Positions 6,768 through 13,554 of a stretch of DNA of 23,213 nt are shown here, piece by piece. Position numbers and translations under genes: made by a program. Source of the stretch: Allomuricauda sp. (GTDB lineage: Bacteria > Bacteroidota > Bacteroidia > Flavobacteriales > Flavobacteriaceae); the NCBI GenBank assembly GCA_028289745.1, contig JANQOD010000307.1:1-23213 (forward strand). Reading direction: 5' to 3'. A model generated the notes under the pieces. That model had not been told where the DNA came from and ran no database searches. It saw only the letters and a program-made list of their open reading frames with translations. Positions within the stretch are counted from its first letter, which is position 1. Each line of letters opens with the position of its first letter.

Positions 6768-7543
6768 TACGCCAGCTCGTTCTTTTTTTCGAGTCGTTTT
6801 AATTCTCTGAAACGTTCTAAAACGCCCAAGGCATTGAGGTAGCAAATAACGATACCTTTCTTGCCGTCTAAAATGCCCAAGCGTAAAAAGTAGTGATTAA
6901 AGAATTTCCAGCCTGTTTTAACGACCATTGAAAGATAATTGAAGTGTTTTTCTTTGTAAAAGGCTTCTTTTGCTTTCAGCCTTCCATATCGTAACATCTT
7001 CGATTTATAGTCTTCGTAGTTTTTATAGCAGTAATGGGTAAGCTTTTCATTCAAAATACAAGAAGACCCATCGACCTCCAATGTTTCATGTACCAATTTT
7101 TTATCGGTGAACCTGACCTTACTTTTTCTAAACAAACGGTGGTTCTTGTCGGTCTGCCAACCACTGAAGCGTAGTACCTTATTTTTGAACATAAAGATGC
7201 GATAGAACCAATAGGCTTCGCAGGCATCTGGATCATTGATGGTTTCAAGTATTTCATCACGTAGGGAAGGCGAAACTACTTCATCGGCATCGACAAATAG
7301 AATCCAATCATTGCTAGCCTGTTTGAGCGTGAATGATTTTTGGGCCGTGAAATTCTCAAACGGATGTTGTATTACCTTTGCCTTTGGGTGATTGATCAAA
7401 TATTCGTAGGTACCGTCGTTGCTATAAGAATCAACGACCAAAATTTCGTCTGCAAATGAAACAGATTCAATGCATTTTTCTATATAGCCCAGCTCGTTGT
7501 AGGTAATAATCAGGGCTGAAAGTTTTTGTTCTGGGGCACTCAA
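6749..7543 (-). CDS. Family 2 glycosyltransferase, WaaE/KdtX-like
   Basis: 264 residues. The order LSALIITYNE, SFADEILVVDSYSNDGT, HPFENFTAQKSF, FVDADE (the metal-binding DAD) and a later HETLEV plus a Tyr/Lys-rich C-terminus is that of the WaaE/KdtX-like family 2 glycosyltransferases, which add a beta-linked hexose to the inner LPS core at the inner face of the membrane. The start is TTG at 7543. An in-frame stop lies only 6 bases upstream (TAG at 7552-7550) and no early ATG exists, so a non-ATG start is nearly forced. It converges with, and overlaps by 19 bp, the neighbouring glycosyltransferase. Whether the acceptor is LPS core in this organism is inferred. Confidence 0.87.
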   Translation of the reverse strand: MSAPEQKLSALIITYNELGYIEKCIESVSFADEILVVDSYSNDGTYEYLINHPKAKVIQHPFENFTAQKSFTLKQASNDWILFVDADEVVSPSLRDEILETINDPDACEAYWFYRIFMFKNKVLRFSGWQTDKNHRLFRKSKVRFTDKKLVHETLEVDGSSCILNEKLTHYCYKNYEDYKSKMLRYGRLKAKEAFYKEKHFNYLSMVVKTGWKFFNHYFLRLGILDGKKGIVICYLNALGVLERFRELKRLEKKNELAYYLVMP

Positions 7544-7579
7544 ATCGGTCTAGTTTTCGGTTTATCGTGTCTGGTCTTG

Positions 7580-7587
7580 CAAAATTA
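7580..7587 (-). promoter_or_regulatory. Possible -7 box for the WaaE-like gene
   Basis: TAATTTTG on the minus strand (7587-7580) fits TAnnTTTG and lies 37 nt before the TTG start. The expected -33 position has only TTTTCC, a poor match. Confidence 0.35.
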
Positions 7588-7709
7588 TAACAAAAAAAAC
7601 AGCGGAAAATTGTTTCACTGAAATATTTTCTTACAAAGTCTTGCAAGAATCCATTAATTAGATTCATGTCATGGCAAAAGGTTGTTTTGATTTTAGGGTT
7701 TTTTGTTTG

Positions 7710-7735
7710 AAAAAGTTTGATGTACCTTTCAAACT
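7710..7735 (-). terminator. Weak hairpin plus short U-run after dapD
   Basis: On the minus strand AGTTTGA (7735-7729) pairs with TCAAACT (7720-7714) around an 8-nt loop, followed by four or five Ts. The stem begins inside the dapD stop codon. It is short and AT-rich, so it may be a weak terminator or chance. Confidence 0.3.
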
Positions 7736-8544
7736 GCTACATCATGCTCTCGTAAGGCATCGTTCAACGAGGTTTTTTTGTTGGTGCTTTCTTTTCGTTT
7801 ACCAATGATAAGGGCACAGGGCACCTGATACTCGCCTGCCGAAAACCTTTTGGTGTAACTACCTGGTATAACAACTGAACGCTCTGGAACCCTACTTTTC
7901 AACTCTACGGGTTGGTCACCCGTTACATCGATGATCTTGGTCGAGGCGGTCAGTACCACATTGGCACCCAATACTGCCTCTTTCTCTACACGAACGCCCT
8001 CTACAACGATGCAACGCGAACCGATAAAGGCATTGTCTTCAATGATGACCGGGGCTGCTTGTAACGGTTCCAATACGCCACCAATACCTACACCACCGCT
8101 CAAATGTACGTTCTTGCCGATTTGCGCACAACTGCCAACCGTGGCCCAAGTATCGACCATGGTACCTTCATCGACATAGGCACCGATATTTACATAGCTG
8201 GGCATCAAAATGGTGCCAGGTGAGATATAGGCTCCGTGGCGTGCTACGGCATGGGGCACCACACGTATCCCCTTTTGTTGATAACCCTTTTTAAGCGGAA
8301 TCTTATCATGGTACTCAAAGATGCCCGCTTCGAGCACTTCCATTTTTTGAATGGGAAAATAGAGCACCACGGCTTTTTTGACCCATTCGTTGATCTGCCA
8401 GCCGGTATCAGTTGGTTCGGCACAGCGAAGGGCACCTTCATCGATTAAGTCGATCACTTCCCGTATTGCCTTTTGGATATCGGTTTCCTTCAGTAGTTCA
8501 CGGTTGTTCCAAGCGTTTTCAATCTGTGCCCTCAATGCTGTCAT
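7729..8544 (-). CDS. dapD: Tetrahydrodipicolinate N-succinyltransferase
   Basis: 271 residues, the normal length. It transfers succinyl from succinyl-CoA to tetrahydrodipicolinate in the succinylase route to meso-diaminopimelate and lysine (cytoplasm, trimer). The N-terminal helical part contains the IDEGALRCAEP motif. From about residue 105 a left-handed beta-helix of hexapeptide repeats is visible (GAYISPGTILMP, IGAYVDEGTMVDTWATVGS, GVGIGGVLEP, IGSRCIVVEG, LGANVVLTAST), all characteristic of DapD. ATG start at 8544. It is divergent from ruvX with a 101-bp gap that carries a -7 box for each gene. Confidence 0.97.
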   Translation of the reverse strand: MTALRAQIENAWNNRELLKETDIQKAIREVIDLIDEGALRCAEPTDTGWQINEWVKKAVVLYFPIQKMEVLEAGIFEYHDKIPLKKGYQQKGIRVVPHAVARHGAYISPGTILMPSYVNIGAYVDEGTMVDTWATVGSCAQIGKNVHLSGGVGIGGVLEPLQAAPVIIEDNAFIGSRCIVVEGVRVEKEAVLGANVVLTASTKIIDVTGDQPVELKSRVPERSVVIPGSYTKRFSAGEYQVPCALIIGKRKESTNKKTSLNDALREHDVAV

Positions 8545-8560
8545 GATGTAAGAATTTCGT

Positions 8561-8568
8561 CAAAAATA
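8561..8568 (-). promoter_or_regulatory. -7 box for dapD
   Basis: TATTTTTG on the minus strand (8568-8561), exact TAnnTTTG, 16 nt before the dapD ATG. The -33 match is weak. Confidence 0.45.
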
Positions 8569-8621
8569 AGGGTTCATCCACAATAATCCACCGAAATTTA
8601 AATGAGTAACATTTTTAGGGT

Positions 8622-8629
8622 TATTTTTG
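8622..8629 (+). promoter_or_regulatory. -7 box for ruvX-def
   Basis: TATTTTTG, exact TAnnTTTG, ends 16 nt before the TTG start of ruvX. It overlaps the first part of an inverted repeat that runs into the start codon. Confidence 0.45.
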
Positions 8630-8651
8630 CCAAAAATGTAATTTTTTGGCA
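8623..8651. promoter_or_regulatory. Nested inverted repeats over the ruvX promoter and start codon
   Basis: TGCCAAAAA (8628-8636) and TTTTTGGCA (8643-8651) are perfect 9-bp complements separated by 6 bp. The right arm includes the TTG start codon (8646-8648). The left arm also pairs with ATTTTTG just before it (8623-8629 with 8631-8637). It could be an operator covering the -7 box and start. As RNA the left arm would be largely absent if transcription starts near 8635. AT-rich chance is a real alternative. Confidence 0.35.
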
Positions 8652-9056
8652 CGGATAATGGCTTTGGATTATGGCAAAGTGCGAACGGGAATTGCGATTA
8701 CCGATGAGTTGCAACTAATTGCCTCAGGTCTGACTACGGTCGCAACCGATAAGTTGCTTGATTTTATCGAAAGCTATCTTCGCGAAGAGGAAGTTGAACG
8801 TATTATTATTGGAGAGCCCAAACAGATGAGCGGTGAGGTTTCAGCATCAGAAGCCTTGATTCAAAGATTTTTGAAAAAATTCAAGACCCGTTTTCCCAAA
8901 ATGCCCATTGAACGACAAGATGAACGTTTCACCTCGAAAATGGCGGTGCAGAGCATGCTGGAGGCAGGAGTGACTAAAAAGAAACGCCAAAATAAAGCCT
9001 TGGTCGATGAAATAAGTGCAACCCTGATTTTACAGGCCTATCTAGAAAGAAATTGA
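8646..9056 (+). CDS. ruvX: RuvX/YqgF family Holliday-junction resolvase-like protein
   Basis: 136 residues, the usual size. It has an RNase H-like fold. The family acts on pre-16S rRNA 5' maturation (YqgF in E. coli) and has been proposed as a Holliday-junction resolvase. The catalytic acids are visible as Asp8 in ALDYGKVRTG, the conserved GEP at 57, DERFTS (92-97) and Asp121 in VDEISA. The start is TTG at 8646, chosen because it gives the family N-terminus MARIMALDYG; the ATG at 8658 would leave only three residues before the catalytic Asp. The stop is followed 4 bases later by def, so the two form an operon. Confidence 0.95.
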   Translation: MARIMALDYGKVRTGIAITDELQLIASGLTTVATDKLLDFIESYLREEEVERIIIGEPKQMSGEVSASEALIQRFLKKFKTRFPKMPIERQDERFTSKMAVQSMLEAGVTKKKRQNKALVDEISATLILQAYLERN

Positions 9057-9060
9057 ACCT

Positions 9061-9651
9061 ATGATTTTACCTATTATCGCCTATGGAGACCCTGTGTTGC
9101 GCAAAAAGGCGGCAGCAATTGCCAATGACTATCCAAAATTGCCCGAACTCATAGAGAACATGTGGGAAACCATGTACAACGCCAGTGGTGTCGGTCTGGC
9201 CGCGCCACAGATTGGCAAACCCATTCGCTTGTTCATGGTCGATGCCACACCCTTTGCCGATGATGAAGACTTAAGTAAAGAAGAGCAAAAACAGCTCGAT
9301 GGTTTCAAAAAGGTCTTTATCAATGCCCAAATACAAGAGGAGACCGGAAAAGAATGGCCTTTTAATGAAGGATGCCTTAGCATACCCGACATTCGTGAAG
9401 ATGTAAATCGAAAAGATACCATCACCATCACCTATCAAGATGAGGATTTCAATATCCATACCGAAACCTATGATGGACTGGTGGCAAGGATCATCCAGCA
9501 CGAGTATGACCACATAGAGGGCATTCTGTTCACCGATAAACTGTCATCGCTCAAAAAAAGATTGCTCAAGAGCCGATTAGACAAGATTTCGAAGGGCAAA
9601 ATCCAGATAGACTACAAAATGCGCTTTCCCAACCTTAAAAAAGGACGTTAA
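9061..9651 (+). CDS. def: Peptide deformylase
   Basis: 196 residues. It removes the formyl group from the N-terminal Met of new proteins using a bound metal. All three family motifs are intact: GVGLAAPQ (43-50), EGCLS with metal ligand Cys105, and HEYDH (147-151) with two His ligands and the catalytic Glu. It has an insertion of about 12 residues between motifs 1 and 2 (ADDEDLSKEEQKQ), as in many Bacteroidota deformylases. ATG start 4 bases after the ruvX stop, clearly co-transcribed. Confidence 0.97.
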   Translation: MILPIIAYGDPVLRKKAAAIANDYPKLPELIENMWETMYNASGVGLAAPQIGKPIRLFMVDATPFADDEDLSKEEQKQLDGFKKVFINAQIQEETGKEWPFNEGCLSIPDIREDVNRKDTITITYQDEDFNIHTETYDGLVARIIQHEYDHIEGILFTDKLSSLKKRLLKSRLDKISKGKIQIDYKMRFPNLKKGR

Positions 9652-9655
9652 AAAA

Positions 9656-9685
9656 TTTGATAGGAACCATAAAAACCTAATTTTT
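9656..9685 (+). promoter_or_regulatory. Probable promoter for the DUF5606 gene
   Basis: TTTG (9656-9659), 18 bp, TAATTTTT (9678-9685), one mismatch from TTTG-N19-TAnnTTTG. Transcription would start near 9690, about 16 nt before the ATG. The gene may therefore be transcribed both from here and from ruvX-def. Confidence 0.4.
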
Positions 9686-9706
9686 ACACGATAAAACCTG
9701 AAAAGA

Positions 9707-10153
9707 ATGACATTGGATAAAATATTGTCGGTCGGTGGCAAGCCTGGTCTCTATAAACTATTGGCGCAGACCCGGAGTGGTTTTGTGGGTGAATCTTTGT
9801 TAGACGGCAAAAGGGTTTCGGTCGGTTTACGAAATAATGTAAGCGTACTTTCAGAAATCGCTATATACACCTTAGAGGAAGAAGTACCGCTGAGGGAAGT
9901 ATTTCAAAAAATCAAGGATAAAGAAAAAGGAGGTAAAACCGCTATCAGTCACAAAGACGAGAAAATCAAGCTAGAAGAATATTTCTTCGAAGTGTTGCCC
10001 GATTACGATGAAGACCGTGTTTATGCCAGTGACATCAAAAAGGTAATTCAATGGTACAACATTCTACATGATAACAACATCACCGATTTTTCAGAACCCG
10101 CAGCGGAAACCACCAAAACCGATGAAAAGAAAAGTGAAGGGTCTTCCAAGTAG
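9707..10153 (+). CDS. DUF5606 domain protein
   Basis: 148 residues, soluble, no signal peptide. The N-terminus (LDKILSVGGKPGLYKLLAQT) followed by SLLDGKRVSVGLRNNVSVLSEI and a KVIQWYNILH motif near residue 120 matches the flavobacterial DUF5606 family. The C-terminal tail (from about residue 128) is polar and probably disordered. Function is unknown. The opening resembles a small SH3-like or KOW-like beta domain (GLYKLL, GFVGESLLDGKRV), but that is only a suggestion. It follows def by 55 bp, a linkage I believe is common in Flavobacteriaceae. Confidence 0.85.
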   Translation: MTLDKILSVGGKPGLYKLLAQTRSGFVGESLLDGKRVSVGLRNNVSVLSEIAIYTLEEEVPLREVFQKIKDKEKGGKTAISHKDEKIKLEEYFFEVLPDYDEDRVYASDIKKVIQWYNILHDNNITDFSEPAAETTKTDEKKSEGSSK

Positions 10154-10286
10154 GCTGCGGTAATTTTTCTACATTATTTTTGAAAAACCTTAAGGTCAAC
10201 AGTATATACTTTTCAAGCTTGTACATGATTTGTTGTGACCGGTTTTCTTTGGTAATATCTTTAGAATGGGTGGCTATGCCATTGCA

Positions 10287-11903
10287 CTAGTCCCTTTCAA
10301 TTTCCTTATAGGTATGTTTATGCTCTTTCCAATCTATCAATTTAGAGGGGTAATAGTTTACGTCCATGCGGTCGAGGTAGGGAGTCTGTTGGGCCAAACG
10401 TTCTTTATAACTCTCCCAATCGTGTTGGTTTTCGGGTGTCCAGGCCAGTTCGGCATACCCAATGGCCCTGGGAAAGGCAAGATACTCCAATTCGGCACTA
10501 TTGCTGATGGTCTCTGACCAAAGTGGGGCCTCAAGGCCTAAAATACTTTCTTTGGGCAACCCTTCCACATGTGCGGCCGGACTCCAATTATAGGCACTGT
10601 CAACAGGTATATAGGCTGCCCAGTGCAGGCCGTATTCTGACAGTGAATCGTATTGCATGTCGAGATAGGTCTTCGCGGCGGGCGAGAGAATGATTTTTGA
10701 GCCGTTTTTGGCCGCTTTGAGGGCGTTATGGGGTTCGTTCCATAATTGGGCCACGGTTGAAGGGTCTATTTTGGCTTGGGCGATCTCGTTCCATCCCACC
10801 ATGCGCTTGCCATGCTTTTTCACGATTTTCTCCACTTTTTCCACAAAGTGTATGTAATCGTTCTTTTTGGTGACATGGCTCTCATCGCCCCCAATATGAA
10901 AATAGGGGCTGGGTGACATGGCCGCTATCTCGCGAACCACATCATCGATAAAGGCATACACGGTATCTTTTCTGGTATCAAAGGTGCTAAAACCAACATG
11001 GGTACCCGTATATGCGCTAGGTTTCTTACCATTGCCGTTTAAAATGGGATAGCTGAAAGAGGCTGCGTTCGTATGGCCCGGCATATCTATTTCAGGAATG
11101 ACCTCTATATGGCGTTCGGCCGCATAACCGACCAATTCTTTGAACTCTTCTTGGGTGTAGAAACCGCCAGGGCCTCCGCCCACTTCCGTTTGCCCACCCA
11201 CTTCGGTGAGCTTGGGCCATGACTTGATTTCGATGCGCCAGCCTTGATCATCAGATAGGTGCATGTGAAAGGCGTTGTATTTGTAATAGGCGAGCAGGTC
11301 GATGAATTTTTTGACTTCCGCTACGGTAAAGAAATGGCGTGCCACGTCGAGCATGGCCCCACGGTATTCGAAAATGGGTTCATCAACAATCTTTCCGGAA
11401 GGAATCAACCACATGGGTCTCTCGGCCAAAGTGTCGTTGCTGGTCTCGGGAATCAATTGTCTCAACGTCTGAATGCCCCGAAAAGCACCTGCCGCGGTCT
11501 TGGCATTCAACAGAATGGAATCGTTCTTGATATACAGTTGATAGGCTTCAGGGTTATCAGTGCCCAAGGTATCGGTCTGATTGATAAAGATGATTCGTTC
11601 GATCGTCTCGTTTTCGTTACTATTCACGTACAGATCGAGGTCTATATGATTTTTGATTTTTTGTGCTAGAAAAACACCTACCTCTTCAAAACCATTTGAA
11701 GTTTGCGATGTATATATGGCGGTCTTGGCATCTAAACCAAAAGCTGAGTTGGTGGCAATTACTTTCACCGGTCTTGGTATAAGGGGTGCTTCTGCCAAAT
11801 CGGTTTTTGGATAGTTTACTTTCTTTTTCCGTTCAGCACAAGCAACTAGAAATAAAACAACTGTAAAGAATAAAAGGCCTTTGGCAGCATCTGATTTGAA
11901 CAT
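10287..11903 (-). CDS. GH20 beta-N-acetylhexosaminidase, lipoprotein
   Basis: 538 residues from ATG 11903. It cleaves terminal beta-linked GlcNAc or GalNAc. The N-terminus is a lipoprotein signal with lipobox LVAC (Cys22), so it is membrane-anchored and possibly surface-exposed. A GH20b domain (about 45-170) precedes the catalytic barrel, which carries EYRGAMLDVARHF, HLSDDQGW (215-222) and HIGGDE with the catalytic pair Asp340-Glu341. A longer frame to 11948 was rejected because it puts 15 polar residues before the signal peptide and crosses a -7 box at 11931. A Gly-rich loop (about 235-248, VGGGPGG) is as in many flavobacterial members. It is the last gene of the GH3-esterase-SGNH-GH20 set. 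Confidence 0.95.
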   Translation of the reverse strand: MFKSDAAKGLLFFTVVLFLVACAERKKKVNYPKTDLAEAPLIPRPVKVIATNSAFGLDAKTAIYTSQTSNGFEEVGVFLAQKIKNHIDLDLYVNSNENETIERIIFINQTDTLGTDNPEAYQLYIKNDSILLNAKTAAGAFRGIQTLRQLIPETSNDTLAERPMWLIPSGKIVDEPIFEYRGAMLDVARHFFTVAEVKKFIDLLAYYKYNAFHMHLSDDQGWRIEIKSWPKLTEVGGQTEVGGGPGGFYTQEEFKELVGYAAERHIEVIPEIDMPGHTNAASFSYPILNGNGKKPSAYTGTHVGFSTFDTRKDTVYAFIDDVVREIAAMSPSPYFHIGGDESHVTKKNDYIHFVEKVEKIVKKHGKRMVGWNEIAQAKIDPSTVAQLWNEPHNALKAAKNGSKIILSPAAKTYLDMQYDSLSEYGLHWAAYIPVDSAYNWSPAAHVEGLPKESILGLEAPLWSETISNSAELEYLAFPRAIGYAELAWTPENQHDWESYKERLAQQTPYLDRMDVNYYPSKLIDWKEHKHTYKEIERD

Positions 11904-11930
11904 GGGGTAATTTTTTATACGTGATTTGGT

Positions 11931-11938
11931 CAAATTTA
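11931..11938 (-). promoter_or_regulatory. Possible internal -7 box for GH20
   Basis: TAAATTTG on the minus strand (11938-11931), exact TAnnTTTG, 28 nt before ATG 11903. It would give GH20 its own promoter within the operon and supports the shorter start. No -33 match seen. Confidence 0.4.
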
Positions 11939-11970
11939 CTAAAGACATGTGTGTGATTTCGATATTATTT

Positions 11971-12004
11971 TTTCAAATGGTGATGATTTCTTTCAAATGG
12001 TAGA
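11971..12004. repeat. Two 20-bp-spaced copies of TTTCAAATGG
   Basis: TTTCAAATGG occurs at 11971-11980 and 11991-12000, each followed by T and a GAT within a few bases. The pair fills the gap between the SGNH hydrolase stop and the GH20 upstream region. Two same-face sites two helical turns apart could bind a regulator, but two copies are not proof. Confidence 0.4.
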
Positions 12005-12649
12005 TCAATGCATATATATCTGCAAGGCTTCTTGCCAAATGTCATAGCCTTCTTTGTTCATGTGCAGGCCATCTTCTACGAAAAGACTTTTGTTTACTTT
12101 GCGCCCCATTAGCATAGGGTCCCAGATATTGACAAAGGCCACAGCACTGTCAGTGGCGGCGAGCTGTTTCAATTGCTCGTTCAACTTTTGGCATTTTCTT
12201 CTCAGTTTCCAGCGGGCAATGCTCGGTTTCACCGAGATGATCACGATTTCGACATTCGAATTCTTTTCTTTGATTTTTTTGATGATGTTCACAAAATTCG
12301 AAATGATCTCTTTGGGCTTACGACGATAGAACAGGTCATTGTCACCCTCATAAATGAATACTTTGTTCGGATGATAGTTCAGTACCAACTTATCTAAATA
12401 CCCCAAAAGGTCATAGCTTAATGACCCTCCAAAACCGGTGTTCAATATTTGGTATTCGGGGAAACGCTCTTGCAGATCATCCCATAGGCGTATGCTAGAA
12501 CTACCTGTAAAAACGAGGGTAGGAATTTTTGGGTTCCAAGTAGTATCGATTCGACGTTGTATGGCTACCACTTCTTTTGAAAAATCACGAAACTCTTGGG
12601 CGTTTCCAAAAAACAGACCCAAAAAGAACAGGCTAACCAACTTTTTCAT
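12005..12649 (-). CDS. Exported SGNH/GDSL hydrolase
   Basis: 214 residues from ATG 12649. The signal peptide (MKKLVSLFFLGLFFGNAQ) implies export. SGNH blocks are in order: block I GSSSIR (49-54, Ser51 as nucleophile, replacing the usual GDS), block II GFGGS (72-76, oxyanion Gly), block III GDND (102-105, Asn104) and block V DGLH (193-196, Asp and His). The family includes acyl- and acetyl-esterases acting on carbohydrates and lipids; the substrate here is unknown. The frame reaches 12703, but those 18 residues precede the signal peptide and overlap the upstream gene. It starts 11 bp after the alpha/beta hydrolase stop, indicating co-transcription. Confidence 0.9.
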   Translation of the reverse strand: MKKLVSLFFLGLFFGNAQEFRDFSKEVVAIQRRIDTTWNPKIPTLVFTGSSSIRLWDDLQERFPEYQILNTGFGGSLSYDLLGYLDKLVLNYHPNKVFIYEGDNDLFYRRKPKEIISNFVNIIKKIKEKNSNVEIVIISVKPSIARWKLRRKCQKLNEQLKQLAATDSAVAFVNIWDPMLMGRKVNKSLFVEDGLHMNKEGYDIWQEALQIYMH

Positions 12650-12659
12650 AAATAAAATG

Positions 12660-13541
12660 CTATTGTTTGAGCCCGGTAATGCCTTGGGCCACTGACCATT
12701 CATAAAAACGCTCGATCCACCGGTCAGAAGGCAAATTTTGTTTTTTCATACCGAAACCATGTCCGCCTTTGGCGTACATATGCAAGGCAACAGGTTTATT
12801 GGCCTTGAGCATCGAATTGTAAAGTTCGATGGAGCCCTTGGCCAGCCCTAGGGGGTCATCGGTAGCGCAGATAATTACCATAGGTGGCACATCGTCTTTT
12901 GGCGTTTGTACCGGCATGACATCGGTCCAGGCATATACAGGTACCAAAAAGTTGGGCTTGCTCTTTTCATTGTAATTGTAGGCTACTCTCATAGTGACAG
13001 CTCCGCCAGCCGAAAATCCCATAAATCCTATTTTATCTGGGTTCACGCCATAAGTTGCGGCATTCTCACGCACGTGTGCAATGGCATTCAACCCATCTTG
13101 AATCGATATGGGGATGACCTTGGCTACCTCTTCACCAATTTTTTTGGGATCGCTCACCGACAAATGGCTTATCTCACCCACGCCATCTTCACCTGTGGGC
13201 ACCAAGCGGTATTTTAATACAAATGCCGTAATGCCCTTTTCGTTCAACCATTTGGCAACATCATTGCCCTCACTGTTTATGCTTAGGGCATATAGCCCCC
13301 CACCTGGGGCCACAATGACGGCGGTGCCATTGTTGGTTGCTTCAGAAGAACGAAAAACCTGCATGGTCGGTACCGAAACATTGGTCACCACCTGGGTCTG
13401 CCATATGGTGGAGAAATATTCTTTTTCATCGTTTTCCCAAACAATACCTCCGGTATTTCCCCTGGGTAGCTCGATTATTTCTTGTGAAAAGGAAGCGAAT
13501 GCCAAAAACAGAAATACGGCAACGACCAAATACTTCATCAT
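12660..13541 (-). CDS. Exported alpha/beta hydrolase (esterase-like)
   Basis: 293 residues from ATG 13541 (a second Met follows directly). Signal peptide: MMKYLVVAVFLFLAFASFSQ. The alpha/beta-hydrolase features are an oxyanion APGGG (79-82), the nucleophile elbow GFSAGG with Ser177, a catalytic Asp at 228 or 229 in ATDDP, and His261 in KGGHGFG. It resembles the BD-FAE/acetyl-xylan-esterase-like class, which removes acetyl or feruloyl groups from polysaccharides. That fits the flanking glycosidases, but the specific substrate is inference. It starts 13 bp after the GH3 stop. Confidence 0.9.
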   Translation of the reverse strand: MMKYLVVAVFLFLAFASFSQEIIELPRGNTGGIVWENDEKEYFSTIWQTQVVTNVSVPTMQVFRSSEATNNGTAVIVAPGGGLYALSINSEGNDVAKWLNEKGITAFVLKYRLVPTGEDGVGEISHLSVSDPKKIGEEVAKVIPISIQDGLNAIAHVRENAATYGVNPDKIGFMGFSAGGAVTMRVAYNYNEKSKPNFLVPVYAWTDVMPVQTPKDDVPPMVIICATDDPLGLAKGSIELYNSMLKANKPVALHMYAKGGHGFGMKKQNLPSDRWIERFYEWSVAQGITGLKQ

Positions 13542-13554
13542 AATGTTTTTTCGG

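Noticed and set aside
10154..10286. Bidirectional terminator between DUF5606 and GH20
   Set aside because: Only a 10-bp palindrome (ACCTTAAGGT near 10187) is visible, with no loop or T-run to support termination.
11259..11669. 136-codon plus-strand frame inside the GH20 gene
   Set aside because: Antisense shadow of a well-supported catalytic domain; no recognisable protein.
11904..11948. Longer N-terminus for the GH20 enzyme
   Set aside because: It places polar residues before a good lipoprotein signal and crosses a -7 box.
12650..12703. Longer N-terminus for the SGNH hydrolase
   Set aside because: It overlaps the upstream gene and precedes a clear signal peptide starting MKKL.
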